In this document: positions 1 through 8,494 of the stretch, in pieces
Position numbering within the stretch: the stretch's first letter is position 1
How the letters are laid out: every line of letters begins with the position of its first letter
DNA from: an uncultured Balneola sp.
Lineage (GTDB): Bacteria; Bacteroidota; Rhodothermia; Balneolales; Balneolaceae
Reading direction: 5' to 3'
Length of the DNA stretch: 64,000 bases
Assembly: GCA_913058495.1 (NCBI GenBank)
Contig: CAJXQC010000003.1
Location: 1-64,000, forward strand
Notes under the pieces: generated by a model
Database searches by the model: none
Told to the model about the DNA's origin: nothing
What the model saw: only the letters and a program-made list of their open reading frames with translations
Position numbers and translations under genes: made by a program

Positions 1-46
1 AGATGTAGAGAGGTCTCGTGGGCTCGGAGATGTGTATAAGAGACAG
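1..46. other. Residual Illumina Nextera i7 adapter (not genomic)
   Basis: Bases 13-46 match the 34-nt Nextera read-2 transposon adapter exactly, ending in the 19-bp Tn5 mosaic end AGATGTGTATAAGAGACAG at 28-46. The 12 bases before it read AGAT, the last four bases of the P7 primer, then GTAGAGAG, the adapter form of index N707 (CTCTCTAC). This order, P7 end, 8-nt index, read-2 adapter, is that of a library molecule and not of a chromosome. Genomic sequence starts at base 47, so the truncation of the first gene is an assembly artefact. Confidence 0.97.
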
Positions 47-1023
47 ACATTAAACAGCCCTTTGGCTCCTGCATTTCTGGCCAGATCATATTCAAAATCG
101 TAACCACCCATTTCTTCTTTTGATCGGCGATATGCTAATATCACATTATTAGCACCCATTCTGGCTGATTCTGATGCGGCATCCATAGCTGTATTCCCGC
201 CGCCAATTACGATCACGGAATCCGGGACCCTGACTTTGTGCTCAGTCATGCGGAGTTCTTCAACAAACTCTACTGCTCCGATCACATTTTCTTTATCCAC
301 TCCGGGGAGATCAAGATCAGCAGTTGGACCAAGACCAACTCCGATAAAAATGGCATCGTAATCCTTTTCAAGATCGTTTAATTGCTCTTTTGTAGTAATG
401 GCTTTGCCATAATGGATACTGAATCCAAGCTGATCTTGCAGATATTCAACTTCATCAAGAACTTCTTTGTTGGTGATCTTATAAGGAGCCGTTCCGTGTA
501 CAGCAAGCCCGGAAGGCTTGTTTTTAGCTTCAAAAATATCCACAGAAAAACCCAAAGTTCGAAGTTCACATGCACATGAAATTCCTGCAGGTCCGGCCCC
601 AATTACGGTTACTTTCTTGCCATTATCTTTGCCGGGTTTGAATATTTCTTTTTTTGATTTTATAACTTGATCAGTGGCAAAGTTCTGCAATCGTCCGATA
701 TCAATGGGTTTAACATCCTGATGGTTATAGACACAAGCTCCCTCGCACAGCACTCCGGTAGGGCAGACTTTTCCGCAGGTATTGCCAAACCAGTTTTTAT
801 CGAAGATCGTTTTTGCAGCACCTTCAGCGTTTCCTGTTTGAATTTGTTTTATAAATAATGGAATGTCAATTCCGGTTGGGCAAGCAGTGACACATGGAGC
901 ATCATAACAAAACAAACAGCGCGAACTTTCATAGAACGCTTCTGTCTTGTTCATCAGCGGTTTTTTCTGAGCAAAGTTTTTACGAAAGTCTTCGCTGGAT
1001 TCCGGTCTTTTGTATTCTGCCAT
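47..1023 (-). CDS. preT: NAD-dependent dihydropyrimidine dehydrogenase, PreT-like subunit (3' end missing)
   Basis: This gene is absent from the ORF track because it runs off the contig without a stop. From the ATG at 1023 about 325 codons are open. The N-terminal part has two cysteine clusters for [4Fe-4S] centres (CLFCYDAPCVTACP and CGKVCPTGVLCEGAC), followed by an FAD-binding VIGAGPAGISCACEL segment and a second nucleotide-binding VIVIGGGNTAMDAA segment. This is the glutamate synthase small-subunit architecture shared by PreT. PreT, with the dihydroorotate-dehydrogenase-like PreA, reduces uracil or thymine to the 5,6-dihydro form with NADH. The assignment to pyrimidines rests on the neighbours: the gene starts 50 bp after the beta-ureidopropionase stop and dihydropyrimidinase is next upstream. 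PreA is probably just beyond the contig end. A glutamate synthase beta subunit is the main alternative, but the context argues against it. Confidence 0.85.
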
Positions 1024-1073
1024 AAATAAATCCTGTTGATCACTGATTAATTTGAATTGAATGAACTGGTTAA

Positions 1074-1940
1074 TTAGAGTTCAGTGAGTTTATCATATGT
1101 TTCAGGTCTACGATCTCTGAAGAACTGCCAGGTTGATCTCACTTCATCGATCATATCCAGATCAAATTCAGCTACTAATAATTCATCTTTGTCTTCTGAA
1201 GCTTCAGCGAAAATTTGTCCCCGCGGATCCACAAAATATGAGGTTCCGTAAAAACGACCGAGATCCCAGGGCTTTTCTTCACCCACTCGATTGATACATC
1301 CCATGAAATAACCATTGGCTGCCGCATGAGCAGGTTGTTCCAGTTTCCAGAGATACTGAGATAATCCTTCTACAGTGGCAGATGGATTATAAACGATCTC
1401 AGCTCCGTTCAGACCAAGAATTCTGGCTCCGTCAGGGAAGTGGCGATCATAACAAATATACACACCAACCTTAGCATACTTGGTCTGGAAAACGGGATAA
1501 CCGAGATTGCCGGGCTTAAAGAAAAATTTCTCCCAAAATCCGGTAGTGTGAGGAATATGATTTTTGCGATACTTACCGAGATAAGTTCCATCAGCATCAA
1601 TAACAGCTGCGGTGTTATAAAAAACCCCGGCTTGTTCCTTTTCATATACAGGGACAATAATCACCATTTGGTACTTCTTAGCATATTCCTGCATCATCTC
1701 AGTTGTTGGACCGGGAACAGTTTCTGCTGATGCGTACCATTCTTTATCCTGTCCCGGGCAGAAATAAGGCGTATTAAAAATTTCCTGCAAACAAAGAATC
1801 TGAACACCTTGCTTTCCGGCTTCTTCTATATATGGAATATGCTTATCGGTCATGGCTTTCATGATCTCTTTGATGCTTCCTTCTCCTTCGGTCATAGGAA
1901 GACTCATTTGAATAAGACCTGATTTAACTTTTCTTGGCAT
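1074..1940 (-). CDS. Beta-ureidopropionase (N-carbamoyl-beta-alanine amidohydrolase), nitrilase family
   Basis: A 288-residue cytoplasmic carbon-nitrogen hydrolase. The Glu-Lys-Cys triad is visible: Glu53 in LQEIFNTP, Lys126 in YRKNHIPH and the nucleophile Cys163 in YICYDRHFPDGAR. Enzymes of this branch hydrolyse N-carbamoyl-beta-alanine (or the beta-aminoisobutyrate analogue) to the beta-amino acid, CO2 and ammonia, the third step of reductive pyrimidine breakdown. The CYDRHFPDGAR context resembles eukaryote-type beta-ureidopropionases and N-carbamoylputrescine amidases. The gene lies between dihydropyrimidinase (63 bp upstream) and preT (50 bp downstream), so the pyrimidine role is preferred over polyamine synthesis. 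The ATG at 1940 gives a natural N-terminus with no signal peptide. Confidence 0.88.
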   Translation of the reverse strand: MPRKVKSGLIQMSLPMTEGEGSIKEIMKAMTDKHIPYIEEAGKQGVQILCLQEIFNTPYFCPGQDKEWYASAETVPGPTTEMMQEYAKKYQMVIIVPVYEKEQAGVFYNTAAVIDADGTYLGKYRKNHIPHTTGFWEKFFFKPGNLGYPVFQTKYAKVGVYICYDRHFPDGARILGLNGAEIVYNPSATVEGLSQYLWKLEQPAHAAANGYFMGCINRVGEEKPWDLGRFYGTSYFVDPRGQIFAEASEDKDELLVAEFDLDMIDEVRSTWQFFRDRRPETYDKLTEL

Positions 1941-2003
1941 AATGTTTCTTTATTTGTTTTCAGTTTAATTGGCAGATCGGGTAAAAACTATCTGCTGAAA
2001 TTT

Positions 2004-3389
2004 TTAGATCACGTAGGATGTTTTTCCGCGCTTCACGAATTGTCCGCTACCGGGTTCTAAATGACATTCTTCATTTTCGATGGCGATTTGTCCACGGAGC
2101 AATACCGTCTCTGTTTTTCCGGTTACTTCCCAACCTTCATAGCTCGAATAATCTACATTCATGTGATGGGTGTCTTTTGAAATAACATGTTCTTTTTCAG
2201 GATCAAAGATCACGATATCTGCATCAGTTCCAACAGCAAGTGTACCTTTCTTTGGATACATTCCGAAAATTTTAGCCGGATTGGTGGCAGTTACTTCAAC
2301 AAATTTATTGAGTGAGATTTTTCCTTTCTTAACTCCTTCCGAAAAGATCAATTCCATCCGATGTTCAATAGCGGGATGTCCATTCGGAATCTTTGAAAAA
2401 TCATCTTTCCCCATTTTCTTCTGTTCCCAGGTAAAAGGGCAGTGGTCTGTTCCGATCACATTCACCAATCCCTGCTGCAAACCCGACCAAAGTGCTACCT
2501 GATCTTTTTTCTCCCGAATAGGAGGACTCATTACCCATTTTGCTCCCTCAAAATCATCTTCATAAACAGAAGCATCGACCAGTAAATACTGAGGACAGGT
2601 TTCCACAAATATGCGTTGATTTCTAAGTCCCGCTCGTTGAACGGCATTGAGCGCGCCTTCGCAAGTCATGTGAACAATATACCCGGTACATCCTGTGTAA
2701 TGAAGCATATCAGTAAAACGAGCGCTCGCTTCGGATTCAGTAACTTCAGGCTGTGAAAGATAATGGTAGAGAGGAGCGGTCTTTCCTTCCGAAAGATGTT
2801 TGGCAATCAGAGAATCAATTACGTCGCCGTTGGTGGCGTGTACTGTAACCAATCCACCATGCTTCTTAACAACTTTCATGAGTTGGATCATTTGTCCGTC
2901 ATCGATCATTAAGGCTCCTTTGTAAGCCATAAATGTTTTGAAAGATGTAATTCCTTCTTCTTCGATGAACTCCACAATTTCTTTGGCTACATCATCATTG
3001 AAATCGGTAACTGCCATATGATAGGAGTAATCACCAATGGCTTTGCCTTCTGATTTTTTTTGCCAGGTTTTTAAAGCGTTTCTGAGGGTGTCGCCCTGCG
3101 TTTGGAGGATGAAATCAATGACAGTGGTAGTTCCGCCAAAAAGAGCTGCACGTGTTCCGGTTTCATAATCATCGCTGGAGTAGGTGCCCATAAAAGGCAT
3201 ATCCAGATGAACATGAGGATCAATACCGCCCGGTAATACTAATTTGTTGGATGCATCAATGATTTTATCAGCTTTAAAGTCCAGATTTGCTCCGATAGCT
3301 GAGATCTTTCCATTTTCTACATAAAGATCAGCGATGTAATCTTCTGATGCAGTGACAATTCTACCATTTTTAATAAGTACTGATGACAT
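2004..3389 (-). CDS. hydA: Dihydropyrimidinase / D-hydantoinase
   Basis: A 461-residue amidohydrolase that opens the ring of dihydrouracil or dihydrothymine to give the N-carbamoyl-beta-amino acid. Binuclear metal-centre motifs are intact: GGIDPHVHLDMPF with His59 and His61, a carboxylated-lysine segment ITSFKTFMAYKG near residue 150, a VHATNGD histidine, and the catalytic aspartate in GTDHCPF. The length fits the dihydropyrimidinase family, and the D-x-x-F-x-GTYSSDDYETGTRAALFGGTTT stretch is characteristic (shown here as two short motifs, GTYSSDDYETG and ALFGGTTT). The gene follows the NCS1 permease by 12 bp, which indicates co-transcription. Related allantoinases and dihydroorotases usually differ in the HLD/HCP surroundings, so the call is firm. 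Confidence 0.93.
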   Translation of the reverse strand: MSSVLIKNGRIVTASEDYIADLYVENGKISAIGANLDFKADKIIDASNKLVLPGGIDPHVHLDMPFMGTYSSDDYETGTRAALFGGTTTVIDFILQTQGDTLRNALKTWQKKSEGKAIGDYSYHMAVTDFNDDVAKEIVEFIEEEGITSFKTFMAYKGALMIDDGQMIQLMKVVKKHGGLVTVHATNGDVIDSLIAKHLSEGKTAPLYHYLSQPEVTESEASARFTDMLHYTGCTGYIVHMTCEGALNAVQRAGLRNQRIFVETCPQYLLVDASVYEDDFEGAKWVMSPPIREKKDQVALWSGLQQGLVNVIGTDHCPFTWEQKKMGKDDFSKIPNGHPAIEHRMELIFSEGVKKGKISLNKFVEVTATNPAKIFGMYPKKGTLAVGTDADIVIFDPEKEHVISKDTHHMNVDYSSYEGWEVTGKTETVLLRGQIAIENEECHLEPGSGQFVKRGKTSYVI

Positions 3390-3401
3390 AATACAATTAT
3401 A

Positions 3402-5147
3402 CTAAGTGAGAATTTCTTCGGTTTCTGTCCCGGTTTGATGATCCCTCATTAAATAGTAATAGAGAATAAACGCTACCCCGAAACCTGTAAACCATGATAA
3501 ACTATATAAATAACTCAGGGATGGAATCCAAAACCCGATAAGGGCTGTAAGTACACCCGCAGCTAAAGCAAACATTGCTGCTTTATTAAAACCTGATCCG
3601 CCATACGAGTATTTACCTTCAGGTTTATAAAGTTCATAAAGAGCCAGAGTCTTTTTGCGAATCAGATAATAATCACAAAGAAGTACTCCTAAAACGGGTC
3701 CCAGTAATCCGCTTACAAATACAAGAATAGCTCCGATATCATCGGCAAGCCACCATGGACATGTAATAATTCCAACAACTCCGGCGATAATTCCACCGGT
3801 TCTGAAGTTTAATTTTTGTGGAATTACATTGGCAATTGCATTTGCAGGCGCTATTATATTCGCGGCGATATTGGTACTTAATGTGGCAATTATCAAAGCG
3901 ATCTGAGCAAAAATAACTATTCTGGGATGTTCAAATTGAGCGACTAAAGAAACAGGATCCCATGGCGTATCTTCCACGATCATAACATCTTTGAAGGAAA
4001 TGATAGCAGCACAGGTCACAAAAATGGCTACGAATGAATAGAAAGTCATGGTGGTAGGTAATCCTAAAAACTGACCTTTAATTTGGTCGGTCTGGTTTTT
4101 TGAGAGACGCGTAATATCAGCGATACTGATTGCCATTGTAGCCCAAAATCCAACCATAGCTGTAAACCAGATCAGGTATGTCCAGATCGTTGGTTGTGAA
4201 TTTGAAGCAGAATCTTCAGCAAAAACAGATATTGTACTGGAATAAACTCCGTCTGCATTTTTAAACTGAACCAAAACAGGTTCTCCACCGGAGGCATAGC
4301 TTTTAGAAAATGGAATTGAAATCTTTGATGAGATCGAAGTGATGGGTTGCCAGCCAAGGTCGTCATATCCTGAAGTTGTTGGAATCTTGACAGAAACTTC
4401 GGAAGCTTTTGCATTTCCATCCAGATCAGCAACTACATTTAAATTTAAAAGATATTCTGAAGAGTTGGATTCTGAGACCTGTAACGAAGCTGTAGTTTTT
4501 TGAAGCTGAGCTCCCTGATCCAGAACAGCAGAAAAACTGCCTGCATTATTATATCCCCAGCCAATCAGGATCAGACCGATCAGAATGAGAATCGGTGCTG
4601 AGTAATTTTCCAGCCATTTTATGGACTCTGTTCCTTTCCAGATAAAATAAATGTTGATACACCAAAACAGCCCAAAACATATGAATTTCCCAAGATCCAA
4701 TTCCAGAGAGCCAGACTGTCCCGAAATAATATTCCATATAGAATAAAAAGCTAAACCACCGATCCAGGTTTGAATTCCGAACCAACCACAGGCAATAATA
4801 CCACGAACCAGAGAAGCGATATGAACACCGTAGATTCCAAATCCGGCTCTTCCGAAAACAGGAAATGGAATTCCGTATTTCACTCCGGCATGTCCACTGA
4901 GAACCATAGGAATCGTAATCACTAAATTTGCAATCGCGATAATAATGAGTGAAGCCTGCCAACTCAATCCGGATAAAATCATGTTGGAAGCCAGCAAGTA
5001 AGTAGGAATACATACCGCCATACCAACCCAGATCGCTGTCATATTCCACATCGACCAGGTTCGGTCTTCATGCGGAAGTGGAACCATATCTTCACCACTT
5101 AATGGAGAAGATTCTAATTCTGCAGGTAGTTTAAGGTTTTCATTCAT
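3402..5147 (-). CDS. NCS1-family nucleobase permease with an inserted periplasmic domain
   Basis: The N-terminal part (LPHEDRTWSMWNMTAIWVGM) and the membrane segments are typical of nucleobase:cation symporter-1 proteins that import uracil, allantoin or hydantoins. At 581 residues it is about 90-100 residues longer than usual. The excess is a polar stretch at about residues 203-318 between TM5 (PILILIGLILIGWG) and TM6 (TIWTYLIWFTAMVGF). Five membrane segments precede it, so with a cytoplasmic N-terminus it should lie in the periplasm. It contains alternating hydrophobic strands and a VLVQFKNADGVYSS segment reminiscent of Ig/fibronectin-like modules. The gene sits 12 bp before hydA and 20 bp after the aminotransferase, which suggests it imports the pyrimidine or hydantoin substrate. 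The role of the insert is unknown. Confidence 0.88.
   Translation of the reverse strand: MNENLKLPAELESSPLSGEDMVPLPHEDRTWSMWNMTAIWVGMAVCIPTYLLASNMILSGLSWQASLIIIAIANLVITIPMVLSGHAGVKYGIPFPVFGRAGFGIYGVHIASLVRGIIACGWFGIQTWIGGLAFYSIWNIISGQSGSLELDLGKFICFGLFWCINIYFIWKGTESIKWLENYSAPILILIGLILIGWGYNNAGSFSAVLDQGAQLQKTTASLQVSESNSSEYLLNLNVVADLDGNAKASEVSVKIPTTSGYDDLGWQPITSISSKISIPFSKSYASGGEPVLVQFKNADGVYSSTISVFAEDSASNSQPTIWTYLIWFTAMVGFWATMAISIADITRLSKNQTDQIKGQFLGLPTTMTFYSFVAIFVTCAAIISFKDVMIVEDTPWDPVSLVAQFEHPRIVIFAQIALIIATLSTNIAANIIAPANAIANVIPQKLNFRTGGIIAGVVGIITCPWWLADDIGAILVFVSGLLGPVLGVLLCDYYLIRKKTLALYELYKPEGKYSYGGSGFNKAAMFALAAGVLTALIGFWIPSLSYLYSLSWFTGFGVAFILYYYLMRDHQTGTETEEILT
4194..4541 (-). other. Inserted beta-rich periplasmic domain of the NCS1 permease
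   Basis: This is the coding segment for about residues 203-318 of the permease, between TM5 and TM6. It is soluble-looking, rich in Ser, Thr, Asp and Gly, and reads through in frame without any stop or frameshift. Strand-like alternation (LNVVADLDG, EVSVKIP, SKISIPF, PVLVQFKNADG, TISVFAE) suggests a beta-sandwich. The domain assignment is inference; the insertion itself is visible by length and position. Confidence 0.65.
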
Positions 5148-5167
5148 CCGATAAAGTTTAGTTACGA

Positions 5168-6514
5168 TTAGTCACAGTATTCATCCGCAATAGAAATTGC
5201 TTGTGAGATGATGTCGAGCCCTTCATTAATTTGTTCTTTAGTTATACAAAGCGGGGGAGCGGTGAAGATCCAGTTCCAGCGCACAAAAGTGAACATACCT
5301 GCTTCTCGGATCTTTGAAGCCATACGATTTGTGGCTTCCATTTCAGATGGTTTTGCATTCCAGGGCGTAACGGGTTCTTTAGTGTCACGGTTTTTAACCA
5401 ATTCAATGCAACCAAGTAATCCGGTGTTGCGATAATCGCCAATAGAAGGATGTTTTTCCTTGAGTTTTTCAACTTTCTGTTCCATGTAAACGCCCATGTT
5501 AGCGGCATTGGCAACCATCTTTTCTTCCTGAATGATTTTTATGTTTTCCAAAGCTGCTGCACAGGAAACAGCATGAGCAGAGTAAGTGAGTCCAATTACC
5601 AAAGGGTTATCATCAAAATGTTTAGAAATAGTATCGGTCAAAATTACAGCTCCAAGTGGCAAATATCCCGATGTTAATCCCTTTGCTGTACAAATTATAT
5701 CAGGTGTAACACCGGAATGGTCGACTCCAAACATTTTCCCGGTTCTTCCAAAACCGCTCATGGTTTCATCGTCAATGAGCAGAATACCATATCTGTCTGC
5801 TATTTCACGAAGAAGTTTCCAGTAGTTAGATGGGTATTTAATACAACCCGAAGATCCTGATTCACCTTCAATTAAAATTGCAGCAATGCTATCAGGATTT
5901 TCATACTTAATAATATTCTCGATGTTTTTTGCAGCCATTTCTCCACATTCTTCCATCGATGAGGTGTTCCAGGGACAACGATAGAAGTAAGGATTTTCGA
6001 CATGAACAAATCCCGGAGCAATTTGATCATCTACCGGAAATTTTCTTGGATCTCCTCCTGCTGAAATTGCTCCATATGTTGCTCCATGATACGAGCGATA
6101 ATGAGAGATAATTTTGTGTCTGCCGGTGTACATTCTGGCAACTTTAATAGAATTTTCTACAGCTTCAGCCCCACCTAAAGTGAAAAACGTTTTTTTTAGG
6201 TTTCCGGGAGTTATTTCAGCAATTTTTTTGCCCAGTTTACCTCGCACTTCTGTTGCCATTCCAGGATATACGTAGCTTAGTTCCTGCATTTGTCTGGAAA
6301 CGGCCTCTGTAATACGTTGATCTCCATGACCAATATTTACATTCATCAGTTGAGATGAAAAATCGAGGTATTTCTTACCATCACGATCATAGAAATATAC
6401 TCCATTAGCACTTTTGGCATTCACAGGATTTAAACCTCCCTGCTTAGCCCAAGAAAAAAGAGTGTATTCCAGATTATCATTTAGAATTTGCTTGTCAGAT
6501 GATTGTGAAGACAT
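5168..6514 (-). CDS. Class III aminotransferase, probable beta-alanine / beta-aminoisobutyrate transaminase
   Basis: A 448-residue PLP-dependent aminotransferase of fold type I, class III. Visible motifs are the phosphate-binding GGAEAVENSIKVAR, the PLP-contacting LIDDETMSGFGRTGK and the Schiff-base lysine in TAKGLTSGYLPLGAV, near residue 280. The family transfers the amino group of an omega-amino acid to pyruvate or 2-oxoglutarate. Lying 20 bp before the NCS1 permease and within the pyrimidine catabolic run, it most likely converts beta-alanine to malonate semialdehyde and beta-aminoisobutyrate to methylmalonate semialdehyde, feeding the dehydrogenase encoded upstream. Substrate preference cannot be read from the sequence. 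The length is normal and the N-terminus starts with MSSQSSDKQ at the ATG at 6514. Confidence 0.85.
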   Translation of the reverse strand: MSSQSSDKQILNDNLEYTLFSWAKQGGLNPVNAKSANGVYFYDRDGKKYLDFSSQLMNVNIGHGDQRITEAVSRQMQELSYVYPGMATEVRGKLGKKIAEITPGNLKKTFFTLGGAEAVENSIKVARMYTGRHKIISHYRSYHGATYGAISAGGDPRKFPVDDQIAPGFVHVENPYFYRCPWNTSSMEECGEMAAKNIENIIKYENPDSIAAILIEGESGSSGCIKYPSNYWKLLREIADRYGILLIDDETMSGFGRTGKMFGVDHSGVTPDIICTAKGLTSGYLPLGAVILTDTISKHFDDNPLVIGLTYSAHAVSCAAALENIKIIQEEKMVANAANMGVYMEQKVEKLKEKHPSIGDYRNTGLLGCIELVKNRDTKEPVTPWNAKPSEMEATNRMASKIREAGMFTFVRWNWIFTAPPLCITKEQINEGLDIISQAISIADEYCD

Positions 6515-6809
6515 TTAAAAAAGGTTTCGGGTTTCGGATTACGAGTTTTGGTTTGTAGGCATATATTAGCTCAAAAGTTTGATGATTCAGTATTCATTAT
6601 TTTTTTAGATTCTGTTGCTAATAGGTACTGCACCTAATTAATTGCCCTTTAATATGATTTCCTAAGTAATTGTTAGGAAGTGTGACTGCAACTTTTACAC
6701 AAGCATGTGCAAATTCTTTAGTACGTTTTAAAAGTTGCTCCTTCATAATCAGGATTATTTTGTTATCTGAATCAAATAATCAATAGTAAAAATTCAATCA
6801 TCAATTAAT
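6515..6809. other. AT-rich intergenic region, probable operon promoter region
   Basis: This 295-bp gap separates the semialdehyde dehydrogenase from the aminotransferase-permease-hydA run, all on the minus strand. No ORF of note is seen. It is the only long gap in the locus, so it probably carries the promoter of the downstream genes. The one clear feature is the inverted repeat TTCCTAA-N7-TTAGGAA at 6659-6679. Confidence 0.5.
6659..6679. promoter_or_regulatory. Inverted repeat, possible operator of the pyrimidine catabolic operon
   Basis: Perfect 7-bp arms TTCCTAA (6659-6665) and TTAGGAA (6673-6679) are separated by 7 bp. It lies about 145 bp upstream of the aminotransferase start. No T-run follows on either strand, so an operator is more likely than a terminator. 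The regulator is unknown. Confidence 0.3.
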
Positions 6810-8285
6810 TCAACTCATCCAATTTGTACGGGCTTCGGCATTCCATTTAATCGATGTCTTTTTATTCTGAGTCCAAAACTCAATAGAACTTTTACCGGTA
6901 ATATCACACACTCCAAATTTTGAGTCATTCCATCCGCCAAAAGGAAAGGGTTCTCGTGGTACAGGAACTCCAATATTAACTCCGATCATACCCGCACTGG
7001 CTCGTTCCATCACTTCTTTTGCTGCACCACCACTTTGAGTAAATACTGCAGCAGCATTTCCATATCCGGAGCTGTTTTCAATTGCAATAGCTTCATCCAG
7101 GTCTTTAGCTCTGATGATAGAAATAACCGGACCGAAAACTTCTTCTTTGGCAATGGCCATATCCGGAGTTACGTAGTCAACAACAGTTGCCCCAACATAA
7201 AAGCCACCTTCGCTACCTTTTACAGTTGCGTTTCTGCCATCAACGAGCACTTTTGCACCGGCGGCCTCAGCTTCTTCAATATATTTTTCTATTCGTTCTT
7301 TGGCTTCTTTGCTGATCACGGATCCAAGGTTATCGCCCGGAACTATTTTCTTAGCTTCATCCACCATTCGTGCAACAATATGATCTACTTTATCAACTCC
7401 AACCATTACAGCAGCTGCCATACAGCGTTGCCCGGCGCAACCAGACATTGAAGCGATTACATTCGAAGCCGTCATTTCTTCATTAGCATCCGGCAATACA
7501 ATTAAATGATTCTTAGCACCTCCTAAAGCCACACATCTTTTAAGGGAAGAAGTTGCTCGTTTGTACACAATTTTTGCCACTTTAGTAGAACCCACAAACG
7601 AAACCGCTTTAATTTCAGGATGATCGCAGATGGCTTCTACAATTTCTTTACCACCATTTACAATATTGAAGACTCCATCAGGTAATCCGGCTTCTTTTAG
7701 CAATTCAGCAATTTTGACTGCACTTACCGGAACAACTTCGGATGGCTTCAGGATCATACAATTTCCAAGAACGATCGCATTTGGGACTGTCCAGTGCGGA
7801 ACCATATTGGGAAAGTTAAAAGGAGCGATGGAAGCAACCACACCCAAAGGTTTTCTGTCGATACGAACTTCTACTCCACGGCTTACTTCCTGAACTTCGT
7901 TAGTTATGATCTGCGGCATGGAGCAGGCAAATTCCGTTAGCTCAATACTTTTTTCAACTTCTGCTTTTGATTCTCCCCAAGTTTTCCCGTTTTCAGTATG
8001 ACATATTTCTGTTAGCTCATCCATATGCTTTTCGAGCAATTCCCGATATTTATAGAAAACCTGGACTCGTTCTTTTAGTGTTCGGCCTGACCATTCGGGA
8101 AATGCATTTCTTGCAGCTTGCACGGCGTCATCCAGCTCTTTTGATGAAGAAAGAGGCACACTTGAAATTCGGGACCCATTAAGAGGACTTATTACATCAA
8201 GTCGGGGAGAGCCGTTTGAGACAAACTTTCCATTAATAAAATTATGAGTAGTTTCATCGATCTTAGTAGCCATAGCACTATGCAA
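6810..8285 (-). CDS. mmsA: Methylmalonate/malonate-semialdehyde dehydrogenase (acylating)
   Basis: A 491-residue aldehyde dehydrogenase. The family signature is clear: the NAD-binding FVGSTKVAKIVYKRA segment, LGGAKNHLIVLPDA, and the catalytic cysteine in GCAGQRCMA near residue 285. The GAKNH motif, with Asn-His in place of the usual Glu general base, is typical of CoA-acylating methylmalonate-semialdehyde dehydrogenases, which yield propionyl-CoA or acetyl-CoA with loss of CO2. It thus fits as the last step after the beta-alanine aminotransferase. The ORF begins MHSAMATKID; the ATG four codons in is an equally possible start, since neither has a strong ribosome-binding site. It is separated from the rest of the pathway by 295 bp and may have its own promoter. 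MmsA also serves valine or inositol breakdown. Confidence 0.9.
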   Translation of the reverse strand: MHSAMATKIDETTHNFINGKFVSNGSPRLDVISPLNGSRISSVPLSSSKELDDAVQAARNAFPEWSGRTLKERVQVFYKYRELLEKHMDELTEICHTENGKTWGESKAEVEKSIELTEFACSMPQIITNEVQEVSRGVEVRIDRKPLGVVASIAPFNFPNMVPHWTVPNAIVLGNCMILKPSEVVPVSAVKIAELLKEAGLPDGVFNIVNGGKEIVEAICDHPEIKAVSFVGSTKVAKIVYKRATSSLKRCVALGGAKNHLIVLPDANEEMTASNVIASMSGCAGQRCMAAAVMVGVDKVDHIVARMVDEAKKIVPGDNLGSVISKEAKERIEKYIEEAEAAGAKVLVDGRNATVKGSEGGFYVGATVVDYVTPDMAIAKEEVFGPVISIIRAKDLDEAIAIENSSGYGNAAAVFTQSGGAAKEVMERASAGMIGVNIGVPVPREPFPFGGWNDSKFGVCDITGKSSIEFWTQNKKTSIKWNAEARTNWMS

Positions 8286-8435
8286 TTATGATATTTACAT
8301 TAGGGAAAGCCATTAATTAACCAATAAATGAAAAGAAATAAAAAAACTATTTCTGAAATCAGATATGCACAGGGCGTAATTTTGTCGTAATCAACTGCTG
8401 TATAGCGATGCTTTGAAGAAATGAAGGAAAACAAA

Positions 8436-8465
8436 AAAGGGACGATTCACAAGAATCGTCCCTTT
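8436..8465 (-). terminator. Rho-independent terminator after the amidohydrolase cluster
   Basis: A perfect 13-bp stem (AAAGGGACGATTC / GAATCGTCCCTTT) with a 4-nt loop. On the minus strand it is followed by a TTTTGTTTT tract. It lies 29 bp past the stop of the last amidohydrolase gene and separates it from mmsA. Confidence 0.9.
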
Positions 8466-8494
8466 AAATTCAAACATTCAAAAATGGAGTTTAA

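Noticed and set aside
4549-5049. Antiparallel-frame ORF of 166 residues inside the permease gene
   Set aside because: It is a shifted-frame shadow on the same strand of a clearly coding NCS1 gene and is rich in Trp and Tyr, as such shadows of membrane proteins often are.
7035-7451. Plus-strand ORF of 138 residues opposite mmsA
   Set aside because: It lies entirely within a gene with intact aldehyde dehydrogenase motifs and has no motif of its own.
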